Origin: Plectrocnemia conspersa
Taxonomy: Eukaryota; Arthropoda; Insecta; Trichoptera; Polycentropodidae
Reading direction: 5' to 3'
Assembly (NCBI GenBank): GCA_009617715.1
Contig: VTFK01000002.1
Span: 558,001-622,000 of the forward strand
DNA: 64,000 bases
Every line of letters starts with the position of its first letter. Position 1 is the first letter of the stretch. The notes beneath the pieces were generated by a model that was not told the DNA's origin, ran no database searches, and worked only from the letters and a program-made list of their open reading frames with translations. A program made the translations under genes and the position numbers. Below, piece after piece: positions 27,651-41,141 of the stretch.

Positions 27651-27689
27651 TCACAAAGCACTAATTACTTCGATCGATGCACCATCCAT
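27651..27689 (-). promoter_or_regulatory. uORF 1 in the receptor leader (12 codons plus stop)
   Basis: ATG at 27689 opens a 12-residue frame (MDGASIEVISAL) closed by TGA at 27651. It overlaps uORF 2 in another frame. Confidence 0.5.
27665..27685 (-). promoter_or_regulatory. uORF 2 in the receptor leader (6 codons plus stop)
   Basis: ATG at 27685, four bases after the first uATG, gives MVHRSK and stops with TAA at 27665. It is nested inside uORF 1 in a shifted frame. Confidence 0.45.
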
Positions 27690-27711
27690 TATATCGAACC
27701 AAATCGAACAC

Positions 27712-27740
27712 CTGCAATATAAATAAACAGTCATTAGGAT
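27712..27740 (-). other. Splice acceptor before the Octbeta2R exon
   Basis: On the minus strand a T-rich tract ends in ATATTGCAG at 27712, followed by GTGTTCG. A CTAAT branch-like motif at 27733-27737 sits about 20 bases upstream of the AG. Together these make a good 3' splice site for an intron within the 5' UTR; the partner exon at higher coordinates was not identified. Confidence 0.6.
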
Positions 27741-27744
27741 AATT

Positions 27745-30700
27745 GACAAAGCAAATTACAAAACATTTGGGTACAACATGACATATGAAATGATTTAATT
27801 TATGAGCTTTACCATAAACCATAATTAAATTATTTTTGTTTAATATTTCCATAAAAAATCCATTAATTTCAATAATTTTTAATTCGTATATTATACAATT
27901 AAATAAAATACTCATTCTCTTTTTAACTTTTAATATGAATTTTTAATTCTCCTTCAAACAGTGACTATGTCATTTACTAAACAATAATGTACCAAAGAAC
28001 AATATATATATATACGTAATATTAATTAGCCGAATAATTACCCATGAAAAATATAGTTCATTCAATAAACACACATAAATCTAAAAAAATTTAATTTGAT
28101 TTTAAATATTAACGAATGATGTTTAATATAAGAATGATTATTAATTATTAATATTTAATTAATAACTTTGTGAATATGGATTTCGGTAAACGTTAACTGC
28201 TATGTTAAGTATTGAAAAATGTCGTGTTTTCAACATTTTGTGAAAAGCTTTTTCTGTAATCTGAAGAAGGTTAAAATCTACAACTTATTTATGAATTTGC
28301 AATAATGGTAACTTTAATTTTGGAATTGATAGCGAAAATACTAGCTTTGTGATTTATTTATTGTAGAGTTCAATGGGACGAAGTAAACACAATTAACAAC
28401 AACTAAGTAAATCTGTAGGTATAAATTAAAATCAACACTCAGATAAATTCAAGAAACATATACAATATTTGCCACCGTTTCTTCAAAATGAATAGAGCAG
28501 TAACATAGGATGAAAATCTATCGTTAAATACCTGAGCTTAAATCTGGACTCCAAGCTCAAATTTAAGAAGGGTTTGCTGCCATTATGATTTTAGGACCGA
28601 TATATAATATAAAAAGCGCATTCACCATAAAGAAATATAGCCAGTCTGGTGTGAAAACAACAAAGAACAACGTTTTTTAAAAAAAAGAGATACATCAAAC
28701 TGAAATCAATGACATAGATTTTATAAATAAAATTGAAGGAATAACACAATTGTCAAACTTTATTAACCAATATTATATATAACGACATTAAATTGGTAAA
28801 ATATAATCAAAAACTAATCTGTGAAGATCTATAGGAATTGTAATTATATAATAATTACTTATTTTTATCTCCCTAATAAGATAGTGATATATAATAAAAT
28901 GTGAGGAACATTATGATGGATAGTCTACTGCTGTAATGAGTTATTTGTTTTTACATAAGTATAATTAATACGTCACTGTTTCCCTATATATGTTTATTAA
29001 TAAACTATTTAATAATTAATATTACTATTAAAAATTAAAAAATAACATTTTATTATAAAAAGTGTTTTTTTATAACAGTTGATCACAAAATAACCAGCGG
29101 TTATTTTTTAAATATATTAACATTGAAAAATGTTGTGCTATGCTAAATAATTATCTATTCTATATTTTAGAAAAATGACAGTTTGTTATAAAAATTTTTA
29201 CTATGCGACAAAATATACCGAAAACTTTAAATTAATTACATTATATTAAATTTGTAACGTCATAATTATTAATGATATATCCATAAATATATCATTTAAT
29301 TATTTAGGGTGTAATAGGTGAAGGTAAATCACTACCTTTTAATAGTTTAAACATAATAACTATCAAAGCAACAACGCGTGTTAGTATAATTATAATACTA
29401 GTAAAATAACACTGTGTTAAAATTACAAACAACCAGGGCATGTCAAGTGGTGCTTGTAAATGTTGTCTTTGAAACTTCAAACAGATTTCTGTCTTTGTAT
29501 CCGCAGCTTAAAGATTTTCTGACGTAACTGTGCATACAACAACGCAAAACGCGTCAAGATAGATTTTACTAAGGCGCTTGTTAAATTAAACGCTAAATTA
29601 ATTACCCTACTTGGAAAGCAATAGTTGCTGTATGTATCAAAGGTCGTTAGGAATATTTTAGATACATTATAAATGATTGCACTAATCATGATAGAATCAA
29701 TCAATACATATTAATATGAATTAATAACATATTATTAGCACATCAATTAGATTATGAAACATGTTGACATAAATTGGATTAGGATACAATTCACTGTGCT
29801 TTATATAATAGAGATCAATGAAATGAAATAATCGATTTAAAATGAAAATGAAATGAAATAATCGATTAGTAAAAAGTGAAACAGAACTAACAAATTTATT
29901 GAAACATATCAAGTATCATTAGATGTGTATCATCTGCCGATGATGAATCATAAATATAACGGAATCATTTTGCTAGCAGTTTAAATATAACATTTGCTTT
30001 CACGAATATTTTTTTTTAAGTGACGATAGGAAAGAATACTTGAAAGAAAGAACTTACAGACAAAATGAGAAAAGGTCTATGAATGTAAAAATAAAAAAAA
30101 TACATATTTATGCCAAAAATGATAGATCAAAAAATAAAGCAGCATTGCTCAAAATTACAAACCATTTAAAGAAACACTTTTACTGGTACATAAAGACTAA
30201 AATAAAATATATACTTTAATCACCTCAAACTGTTATATAAACATATACATCAGTTCTTTTAATAAACATTTTTATTGCCTCAGACCTTTATTGCAATTTT
30301 TTAAATACTTTGCAAATCAATGCATAATAAATCCACGAGTGAAGATATAAACTTGCGATTTAAAAATTATTTGAGGCAATGTAACGCTATTATTGTGGTT
30401 TATCATCTTACAAAAATACTGATAAGCATTCGTAAATGATTACTAACGTCCAAATAGTGAGGATAAGATGACCCAATGGCGTTCAAACGTCGACATAATA
30501 CACAAAATTACTAGGCTTGCCAAATTTATTACAGGAGTAAAGTTAGCACAATAAACATTAAACAAATAAACTTAAATTGTAATTCAAGTATATATATTTT
30601 ATATATGATATAATATTATACATTTTTTTGTAGATCATATGATAAAAAACCTAAGAATTTTACTATGTACTCCCGCAAAAATTCATCAGTGACACAAGCG

Positions 30701-32450
30701 CGCATAATACCGTTTCACGTGTTTCGTCTGTAAATTTATACGATTGTTCGTGACTTTCCTCAAAAGTTAAAATGAAATTCTTCGTCCAGCCTGCTTTGAA
30801 TATGGAAATGTATCAAAAGTAAATCGCACCGAAGTGTACTTTGTTTGCCTGTAAAATAAAAACACACTGACACAATTGCGTTAGGTATTCGATCGTTTGG
30901 TATGTATGTATAATATACAAAAGAGATATAAGTGAGTTTGGCGAAATTTATTGCTAGCTCCTTTCTATTAACTACGCACTAAATTCTCAGAATGGTGATT
31001 CTTATCCGAACGAATGGAGAAAATCCTGTTCTGTACATCTGTTGCCTTGATTTATTGTTTGATCTCTATTATATTGTTGTTACACATCAAGAGGAATTCG
31101 AAATGCTTCACTCACATACAAAAAGCTCTATATTAAGTTTGCACGTATGAAATAAATATTCTCTAATAAAATTCCTTACACGTGCTATGTACATATTTTC
31201 ATTTAAAAAATTCGTAAGGTTTCTCACATATCGAACGCGGAAAAGCTCAATGTGAAGACTGTACAAACAAAATTATATTTTTAAACATATAGTGTATAAA
31301 TGTATTTATAGTTGTTATTTTACGTCCAAATAAAAAACTCTCATGCCATTAACTATGTCCATTAAGAGATTAAAAAAATCTAAAAATGACTTTTTCATTA
31401 CTACGCCAATGAATTTTATTAAATAAAATAAAATTTCCAAGCTCCGTTTTAATTTCTGTGACCGTGTAATAATTTTATTGACAATTTTGCCATGGTTGAC
31501 ATAAATTCTTTACATTCTATTACAAATATAAACACATAAGCTTTTCCTGTTTATTATGTATCACAATGAAAATTATAAATTGCGCATATAATATATTTTA
31601 TAAAATATAATTTTTAGCTGTGCATCGTAACAGGAAATATTTTTATGCATTTTAAAACACGGTCTAAAATAAATAATATTCTTGTTGTACATTTCTTTAA
31701 TTATATATGTTATAAACTTTAAAATTTAAAGACTAAATTAAAATTTACTGGTAATAATATATGACATTACAATAATAAAAACACACAGGTGATAAAAATA
31801 TATCGTTTTTACAATACCTCCATGTAAGTAGGTGATGTATAACCTTTTAATTTATATTGTATATAAAAGATATAGTAATATAAAAAAAAAATTATATAAA
31901 ATAATAACGATGAAAAAATAATTAGGATGACAAGAAAGCGTTAGTCAAATATAAAATAAAACGTTACTCATATTTTCTATAAAATATAAAAAAATCAAGT
32001 AAATAAGTACGTAAAATCCCTCTTAAATTTAATAAGCATAATATATTTCTGATTTTATTTTTACGATAAATATGTCAAGTACGCTAATTTATTAAAAGTT
32101 AAATCAATGGTTGAAAGCCACTGTTTCAAAAACATAATTTATAATATGTACATTTCAATGTGTTTGATACAGCTAACGAGAAAATGAGGGCGAAATATAT
32201 CTACTTAAACCCCGTTTACTCTAATAATGTATGTAGAAAATGAAATGTAAATATTTTCTTTTCTATATGACCTTCAATACTAATATAATCGAAGTAAATT
32301 GACCACTCGCAAATCACGAAAATAATTCACTTTCGCTGGTGAAAAAAATATATAAGAAAATGCTTAATGTACATCTACATACAAATATTTAAATGTGTGT
32401 TTCTAATATAATACATTCTGAGAACAACCATTAAAATTGTATAATATATA
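27745..32450. other. AT-rich DNA upstream of the receptor exon (predicted 5' UTR intron)
   Basis: No coding sequence recognised. A 30-base-period tandem duplication lies at 29817-29867. GC-slightly-richer stretches near 30.45-31.25 kb hold no clear exon. Confidence 0.55.
29817..29867. repeat. Tandem duplication, 21-base match at 30-base period
   Basis: A 21-base unit starting AATGAAATGAAATAATCG occurs at 29817-29837 and again at 29847-29867. Confidence 0.8.
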
Positions 32451-32454
32451 TATA

Positions 32455-32815
32455 TACAGACTTGGCCATAATAAAAGGACACCCCAATAAATGTTTCATA
32501 TCCTAAAAAGTAGTGAAAATATAAATAAAAAACTGATCAAGGTTGTTATATGGATTAATTTAAGCTTATTTTTAATATTTAGTAGGCCTACCCTTAGCTT
32601 TAATTACAGCTGCAACCTTTTTTGATATACTGTCAATTAATGACTTGCAGATGGAAGGAGACAATTTTCTCTATTCCATCTGCAAATTTTCCCTTAGCTC
32701 AATTTTGTATTTGCAATTGTGTTGGACAACCATTTATTTTAATTTTGGTTACAAATTCTCTATATGATTTAGTTCTGGTGATTTCTGAAAGCGTCAAATC
32801 CAAGTATGGCACGTT
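32455..32815 (-). mobile_element. Tc1-like transposon 3' end with transposase C-terminus
   Basis: On the minus strand SPELNHIENL (about 32790-32750) is the Tc1 block SPDLNPIENLW. The reading frame resumes at LIDSISKKVAAVIKAKGRPT (about 32640-32582), the typical Tc1 C-terminus. The element edge is TA|CAGACTTGGCCATAATAAA at 32455-32475, in the form of a Tc1/mariner inverted-repeat terminus at a TA target. Stops and frame changes occur and the 5' part is missing, so it is a dead fragment. Confidence 0.75.
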
Positions 32816-32829
32816 ATTTATTTTATAAA

Positions 32830-35810
32830 AATAAAAATATTCTCTTGTATAACTCAAGTTCATTATTTAATAAAACAAGCCAATCTTCGACCTCCTAATA
32901 TTTATCCTACCTATTACTTCATTTAAGTAAGCACGCTTCTTGCCACACCCGCATGCGGTCTTATGCCAGCAGTTCTCAACCTGTTTTATAATTATATAAA
33001 TAAAAATGAGCATCATATATAACTAACACTGAATGACAGTGAGTTCAAAATGACGCAACTTCATAAGCATATAGCTTTTATATTTATTATAATATACTAT
33101 GGTATAAAACGGTATGCGCTATTCATCGAGCAATTAAAATTAATTGCAGCCAATAGCACGTCACATTATCATAATGATATTGAATCATAGAGTGGCGCTC
33201 GTAACCTGGCGTCATTAATTATGGCGCTTTAACCAGAGTGGATTTAAGCGAAAACCCCACCGATACACATTCTGTATATATATATAAAGGTATATATAAC
33301 GAGGAACAAATAGGCATAGAATCCAATCTCGATAATTCAGGGTATAACGGTAAAAAGAATTTCCGGTTTTGTTATGGGACACAAAAGTTTGCGGCAATTT
33401 TCGTCGCCGGTTCCGCAAATCAGCTTAGCGTCGCTCAATTTGCGGTTATTGAAATTAATATCGATTTAAGCAAACTTTATTGTTGTCGGAATAATTCACG
33501 TTGAGAACTTAACGCTTAATCCCTCTCACTAACCGACCCCACAAAATAGGGGCTTAATCTTTACAAACATATTAATTTACGTTCTGTCGCATTTGCAAGC
33601 TTTATTCACACTCCTTAATCCTAAGATGGAAACATGGTTTTAGAACCTTTTTAAATGTTTCGCTTGATATTATAATAATGTTGCATATGTACAATAATAA
33701 AAATTGAATATTGCCATTTATGTAATTAGCAGAAATAGGTCATTCTGTATTTTAAGAAATTCACGTTGTATCCCTGCTCTTTGTTTGTTAAGAACATTAG
33801 ATACGTATCATAATCTTTAAATATTAAAATGTTAATTAATTGGTTTATAAACATTTATTTTCTAATTGATTTAAAATTTAAAATTTAATGCATTTATTTA
33901 CAATGATATTTTTTTAAACTAAAATAACGTAACGTATCGCTATATATGCATCCAACATTTAGATTTAAAGTCAATAATGCGTCAGCAATGTATCATATTA
34001 CAATATAATACAAAGAGTTCATGCACCAGCTTCACAGTTTTTTTTCCAAATCAGCTTCATTGTAGTATTCATCAAGAAATATTAGCAAATGAATAGATCG
34101 TGGCAATTGATGGATATTAGATAATAATCTTCTTGTGAGACAAAGCATTGGCTTATTGAAGTTAAAGAATTTCTATATTTAAATTTCATCCGAAACTTCA
34201 GTGATTTCGATTAGAGAATAAAAGGAAACGTTTTATTTCGGAGAATATGAGTCTCACTTGAGTGTAGCTCAAAATTTAATTGTCAGGTTTAATATATCCA
34301 AAATCACACAGCGAATTTCCGTAATTGTCGCATGCTCATTGAACGTGTATTAGTAAGTCGTGTTTATAATTAAACGCAAATTTCGCTGTTAACGGTCGAA
34401 ATGGCTTACATAAAACCGCAATCGAAATTAATCCCGCAGCAACATTTTAGAGGATTTTCCGTTTGCCTAAAATGAAAAGCGTGTTAATATGTACTATATA
34501 CTTAAATAATATTTAAAAAACCAATTTAAACGAAAATGAAATTTATATTATGTTAATCAATTTTTTTTATGAATATCGAGGAAAGAAGAAGCGATGAAAA
34601 TCAATTTGTTTTTTTTTTTACTTCTGGCATTTTTTCTTAAAAAGGTACTCAATTCAAGTTGATAAATTAATTTTTCTACGAAGAAAAATAAACAATACCG
34701 ATTTTTTTTTCTCGAAAAAATATTATCAATTACGTAAGCATTCCTAAGCAATTATTACAACAAAGCTATTGTTACATGGTAAAAAAACTATTAATATTTT
34801 TAAAAAATCAAAAAAATTTTCAGCACAAATATCACTAAGATGCTGTAAAAATACAGTATTTATTTAGGCATATATTATTATGCTTTATCCTGTTCATTAT
34901 ATAAAAATTATATAATAAAGCTCCACAGTGCGACACAAAATAATCTAATAAAGGTAATAATATAAAACCTATATACCTATAAAAATACATTGATCCATTG
35001 ATCCTAAAGTATTAAAGCTAAAACGTCTAGAAAATCCATCGTGTAAGCTCTTTAGTCCTAAACCAAAAAGTAACACGCGTGAATGATTAGAAGCCATAGC
35101 AGTTGGGGAATAAATGGTGAGCGAAGCTACTTTTCAGTAATCAATTAAACTAAATTACATTAGCATGATATCTGCAATAATTAGTCGATTATTTATTATT
35201 TATCATTTTAACTATAAGTAATACAAATCTTTGAAAAAAATAAAATCAATAAAGAAAATCAAGAAGCAAAAAAATTCAGAAGAAACGCTCGTTACCAAGC
35301 GTTCCCACTGCAACGGTGCCGACACGATTTTATAGCTTTTGACGTGAATTTTTGACTGCTGAAAAGTGATAATTGTTTTTGCACCCACCTACCGACTAAA
35401 ATTTGGTTTGAATATTTTAAACCTGTATTAAAATCGGTTAGGATAGCTATCATATTTTTAAAACATAGTGTAATAGAAAAGTGCAGATAAACTATGGAGC
35501 AATATGCGAGATACAATCTCTGTCTGTACTTTTTCTTCAACTTATTTACCCCTGAGAGTTGAGTTGGCTATGTTATATTTTAGATTTGAACTAGTGAATT
35601 TTATAAAATTGTTATTAGTTTTAGAACTAGTTTAGAATATATAAGTAGAAGGCCAAACTAAGGTCAAACGAATAGATACTGTGCTACAAATATTTAATTG
35701 CTTCACTTTTAATTCCTCCACTTTTAGCTCATATATAGTTTTATTAGAAAAATATCATTCGTTTTTTTCTACACCACAAAAACATTCGAGTACAAACAAG
35801 CAATTTTGAA
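32830..35810. other. AT-rich DNA with a GC-richer patch at 33.1-33.56 kb
   Basis: The patch contains an 88-codon plus-strand open frame at 33238-33504 with no recognisable motif; composition alone may explain it. The remainder is stop-rich. Confidence 0.45.
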
Positions 35811-35814
35811 AAGT

Positions 35815-36060
35815 CATTCATTCCGCGTCCTGAATGTTCCTTTTCCATGGAAAAAAATTTCCTTCACCATACACAAATGCGCTGAAGGATTTTCCTACGT
35901 GATGCGAATCGCGAGATTCGCTCCTTTTGGGGGAAGGGAAAATTTTCCTCCCGAATTGCGTACGCAATGAAGAAAAATCGTATTTGGTCACGTAAAAGGG
36001 AAATATTTCCTTGGACCATTTACGCTGCGGCCTCTTCCTTATCCCACTGTGACATTTTTT
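35815..36060. promoter_or_regulatory. GC-rich island packed with palindromes
   Basis: Within 170 bases there are TTTTCCATGGAAAA (35841-35854), a GCGAATC/GATTCGC stem with loop GCGA (35904-35921), GGAAAATTTTCC (35937-35948), ATTGCGTACGCAAT (35955-35968) and GGAAATATTTCC (35999-36010). All arms are perfect. No coding frame. The setting, 8 kb upstream of the receptor exon, suits a regulatory element bound by dimeric factors. Confidence 0.45.
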
Positions 36061-36064
36061 TTCT

Positions 36065-39000
36065 CTCTATGATATATTTTGTTTGGCTTAGGGACAAAGC
36101 TATATCCTAATCTATTATTGTGAGGAATAATTATTATACATCACTTCCATTTTAATTAAATGAACAATACTATGTAGAATATGATATTCCAAGCGTAAAC
36201 AGAGCAAATATAAGATCTATAAATATATTTTAATAAAAGATTTATTAAAGTTATTTTTAGATGTATTGTTATTTATTTTACAAAACGACTTACCTCTCGA
36301 TAAGCACTGTTTAATAAGTATTAATTATTTTTACTGTTCAAAATATTCGTTAAAATAGCAAGAAAGTTACGATTCTTTAAGAGCTTTTGCTATTAAAATA
36401 CCATAGCTGTGAGTTCCTTTAAAAACAAACTTTAATACTTAAACAGTAAAAGATTATGATTTTTTCTCTAAACATTAAAAATTATCTTTTTTATCTAAAA
36501 ATTTGAATAAATTAAAAAATATATAATTTTTTTTTAATCAGTTCATATTTAGTAATCCTATCTAGTAAAATACATAAAAATATTTTTAAAAAAAGCAAAA
36601 TAATATATAATAAGCTATACTGTATTTTTCATTAGAAGCATAATTTGGATATAAGACTAAAAAAAATACTATCCATTTTTTTTTGAAGAGATTTAAACAC
36701 CAAAATAACTATTTATTCCTTAAAAATAAATATATTATTTATTTATAGAACCCAAAACAGCTTTAAATAACTGCAAATCTATTGAGTATGAAAATAAATT
36801 AAAATAAACATTATATTGCTTAAAAAAATATTTCTTGCATATTTTCTCAAATGTTTAAAATAAATAAAAATTCTATCACCAAACTGAATTATCTTATCTA
36901 TAAAAAAAGTTATAGATCTAGAACTTTATATATCCGTTATACGTATGCCAGATATTTTTAGATTTAACCGTTTATATGTATGATATAAATACGTATCACA
37001 AACGATTACGCGAATGCAGACCACAATATTCTAACCGAAATATCGCTCGGTTACGGTTGGTCAACTTTCGTGATGTTTCTGAGTTTAAGTTTAGACCTTT
37101 CGATCACGCCATACGTAAATTCATTTTTCGACCTTGAATATACCCTTTGGTGAAAGCCCTTCGAATATACATCGCAGTTGACACGCTCAAGCGATCGGTG
37201 TTGGTAAATTTAAATGTAAAACTGTCGTCAGTCAGACTAGTCGTGCCACCAAATATTAAAAACCATATTTAATACAGAATTATATGCATCAGTTATTGAT
37301 TTTTTGAATACATACATACGAGATTAAATCAAAAACTTCCTGACCTTATTTTTCGTGGCCAGTTATAAAATGATGCCAGTACTAGTGCGGCATGTGACCT
37401 TGAATCTTATTGTTTGTGTGTGATTTTTTTCCTAGATCGTAAAAACTTTTAGCAGATGCCATGCAGGCATAATGGTTGGACCGTGTCCTACAAACATCGC
37501 CTTGGTGTAAGGTGTTGAGCAAACAATTTGCTTAAATTTTTTTAAAAAAAAAATAAACACACAACTAAAGATAAATTAAGTTTTTGATAATAATACTCTG
37601 ATTGATTCGTATGTTAAATTGTGACCTATACTGTACAATTAAATTTTTGCTACAAAGTTAACGTAAAAATTAAGTAAATTTAACACCGATTATAATACAG
37701 TTATTTTTTCGCTACACAGTTGCTTTTTAGATATAAATTCTAAAGCTTAAAAACATTTTGTGGTGACTGGAAATGTTTAAAAGTGACCATAATGTTTTAA
37801 AAACTATAGATTTTAAAGAAATTTGTTTTTTTTCTACCATGCAATTTGCACTGTATTTTTTAAAAGATACTTTACAGCTTTGCATTCAGTAACTCCTTGA
37901 AATAGTTTCTAATTTTAAAAGCATATTTATAAAAATAGTAGCATCAATATAAAATGGTAAACCTACATATTTAAATGTTCTATGCTTATAGCTTACAATT
38001 CCAATAATTAAATTTAATAAATACACCTAAAATATAATAACAGAACATTACGATAATAATAACTTCATTTATTTAATATATTGAACTAAGCCCGCTGAAC
38101 TCTTCAAAATCACAAATCTCTCTTTAAACACAAAATTTGTGTATTTTATTTAGAGTAAACATCTTTAATCACGCATGAATTGCATAAAGAGAAACGAAAA
38201 TCGTTCCTTCGAAGTAAAACGGATAAACTAATAAGCTAATGGAAACTTGTGAAGGATCTTGGAACGCATGGGACTTTTACAGTTTTCAAGGATTACTTAT
38301 GAACCGTGTAAGCGTTTTTCCCCTCTAAGAAATTGGATTCGAACGTGATATTTACCTTTCGCGTTATTTCTTTATGTAAACATTATATTTTTTATCATAC
38401 TTGCTTGCTCATTTCTCTTATACACCTGTGTAATAGAATAAGAGAGAGAGAAAAGAGCTAAAGGAGCAAGTTTTTTCAGCAAAAGCCCTGATAGCATGAT
38501 GTTTTTTTTTTGAACAATTTACGCGTAAACCAATTTGTATATTTAATTCAGTTAATGTTTTCCGGACAAATTTTCATTCAGAAAGGGTCATGTAAATGTG
38601 TTGAGCACATCGAGTTCAACAGGATACAAGGAAGTGATGTGTAAAAATTTAACAACATCAAATTTCATAATAAAATTAAAAAATTTTAAATATTTATAAC
38701 AAACGACAACAAAATAATTGCTATACATATATGTATATATATATAAGCAAAAATTAAAAATTCCTTATTACATTGCTTGAACAAACTGTAAGTACTTTAC
38801 TACTTTGAATGAAAACACAGGTAAATTTTTCAAGATTACGACGCACGAACGTGATCCAAGGCAAACATCTGGAGTTCGAAAAATATATAAAATCGACATA
38901 AGATGCTTGTAACAGTAAATTCTTAAAATGTTAAATTACTATTTAGAACATTTAATACAATCGAAATTATTTTAAAATTAAAATACATGATTATTCAGAT

Positions 39001-40375
39001 AGAGGGTATGCATATCCTTTAATATATAAATTAAGCCAAGGAGTATTTTATGTATATCAATTCATATTCTAATATGCTCAGGAGCAATTCAGCTCAGGAA
39101 AAATGGATAAAGTGAATCATTACTGGTAATAAACAATGTAAGAAACTCTATTCACTTAAATAAATTATTTATAACATAAGTTTTTATGTATGTTGTAAAT
39201 AATAGTTATTGGGATTGGCTAAATAAACACAGAGATTTCAATGATCTTTTATTATTATTTAATTTTTTTACAATAGTTTATTGGATATCAAAATTGTAAT
39301 TTTTTTTTTCGAACTGCTACTTTGCATATTGAAATAGTAATATAATTATAAAAGCGTGTAAAAAATAACTTTTATTACACTTTACTATTAATGTGTTTTT
39401 ATAGCAGTTACATAAGAGAATTTATATAGTTTTTTTGTGCCATTGTTTTATTATATAAATTTTGTGATTAATAGAGACATATCTGCATACAGCAGGTAGG
39501 TGTTGAAATAGAAGAACGATAATAAAAACATTTTACTGACTAATAATAATATATTATATAAACATCCTTTATCCAAAAAAATACACCATTTTTTTAATAA
39601 ATTATTTTAAACTGGTCGTTCTTGTTATAAATAACACAATTTTTATGAGTCTATGTAATTTTCGGCCTCTAAGGGAATGACCTCAATCAGGAACCCTTGG
39701 CCCAAGTAACGATCAGCTTGCCCTTCAACTGATCAAAACCTTTCGGGTCACGCCAAGAACGTTCGTGTTTATCACGTGGTTCAAAATACTTATTTTACTT
39801 TTTGCCAGAAATTTATTTAATTGTTGAGCTGCCATCAGTTTAAATAATTCAATATGTAATTAATAATCTTATGTTAAAAATGTCAAAAAATACAATTAAT
39901 TATTTTTATACATTTATGCAGATTAGGTTCTAATTAATAGCTTCCTGTTTATTTTTCCTGGTAATTAAATCTGATAATTTTAATTTATGGGTAATAATAA
40001 TTTAGATTTTTTTATTATTTTGTAGCTAAGTAGAACGGCATTTATTGATAAATTTAATTATTATTTCCATTAATAATATATAAAAATATTATTTAGTATC
40101 AAATTTAATTATGTGAGTGAATAAAGATTGCAATCTTCAAATATATTTACAATGTCTAAGTGTTTACTTTTAGTAGTAACATATTTATATTTCCAGATAC
40201 CCTTGCCTAGTTTAGGTTTCTAACAGTTTTCATTAAATCTAAGTCCACCGAAGACTTATAGTGCTTCTATTCAATATTTTGCAACCTAAAAATATATGCT
40301 TTTTACTTTTATATAATACACTAAGTAGTTTTTATATGCTTTCTTCTATTTTTTGTTTTGGAGATATATTTACTA
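36065..40375. other. AT-rich DNA with small GC-richer patches
   Basis: Patches at 37010-37260 and 39655-39790 stand out. The former contains GTCGTCAGTCAGACTAGTCG, which includes a TCAGTC match to the arthropod initiator on the plus strand. No exon could be confirmed. Confidence 0.4.
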
Positions 40376-40379
40376 GGAT

Positions 40380-40430
40380 ATGCATTACCGGTTTTCGGTA
40401 AGCCGATTAACTGATAAATACGCCTATATT
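40380..40430. repeat. ACCGG-containing sequence, possible hAT-type end (left)
   Basis: GCATTACCGGTTTTCGGTAA at about 40383. A related TTACCGGTGAACCGGTATTA lies 2.3 kb away at about 42703; the pair could be sub-terminal parts of one nonautonomous element. Confidence 0.25.
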
Positions 40431-40434
40431 TTCC

Positions 40435-41140
40435 ATTAAATAAAATTTTAATTATCAGTAATTTTAGTCAATTATTTTTCACTTTTCAAGCTATTATGTA
40501 ATGATATTTATTAACTACGATATTATATGACGATATTTGCAGATAGCAGGATCGTTAAGTGTTTTATTGTATTGTTCGTTAACCTAGAATTTTGTGTAAT
40601 TTTTTCGATGGATCGATAACAACAGAAGATATTAGCAAAATTTGACTAAATACAATAATTGTAATTACAACAGATGGAAAATTAATGAATGCAATTTATA
40701 AATTGTGTTTCATAGTATAAATATTCCTTATGAAATTATTAGCGAAACTATCTTTAAAGAATCAAATAAAAACAACATTGAATAAATTACGCAGTAGAGG
40801 CTTTTGCTATTATATAAAACCAGCTAAAGCGTTTTCAAACGACGTTATAAAGATAAAAATACTTCCAACAAAAACTATTTATATCAAGAAAGGCTTTAAA
40901 AACGAACCTACGTCGTTACTGAATTTAAAAACTCATTGGAGTAGCTTATTTTCGATGTTAAAACCATTTAATGAAATAAAAAACTGTGAGAGAAAGACTG
41001 TTATATACATTTATTTTAATAATTTATTTAGCTTAATGGCTAATCTTTACATCTAACAAATTTAGTAAACATATATAAAAATATATAAAAAATACATAAC
41101 AGAAAGAAAAAATAAAAATATACAATAATAAAGACTTAAT
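40435..41140. other. AT-rich DNA between repeats
   Basis: Contains a 108-codon plus-strand open frame at 40730-41056, rich in Lys, Ile, Leu and Asn. I do not recognise it and base composition could generate it. Confidence 0.4.
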
Positions 41141-41141
41141 A

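Larger units (their letters stand above)
27492..27711 (-). promoter_or_regulatory. Octbeta2R: 5' UTR portion of the Octbeta2R exon
   Basis: 220 bases lie between the predicted splice acceptor and the receptor ATG. The stretch contains four ATG codons upstream of the main start, each followed by an in-frame stop before the main ATG, so it is a uORF-rich leader. Its G+C is higher than the flanking DNA, as expected for transcribed exon. The upstream limit rests on the splice acceptor reading; without transcript data an alternative promoter inside this region is also possible. Confidence 0.6.

Noticed and set aside
32455..32475. Search for a matching second Tc1 inverted terminus
   Set aside because: No reverse-complement partner seen within the next few kilobases; the element is truncated, not complete.
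40730..41056. 108-codon plus-strand frame
   Set aside because: No recognisable domain; composition typical of AT-rich noise. Kept only as part of the region description.
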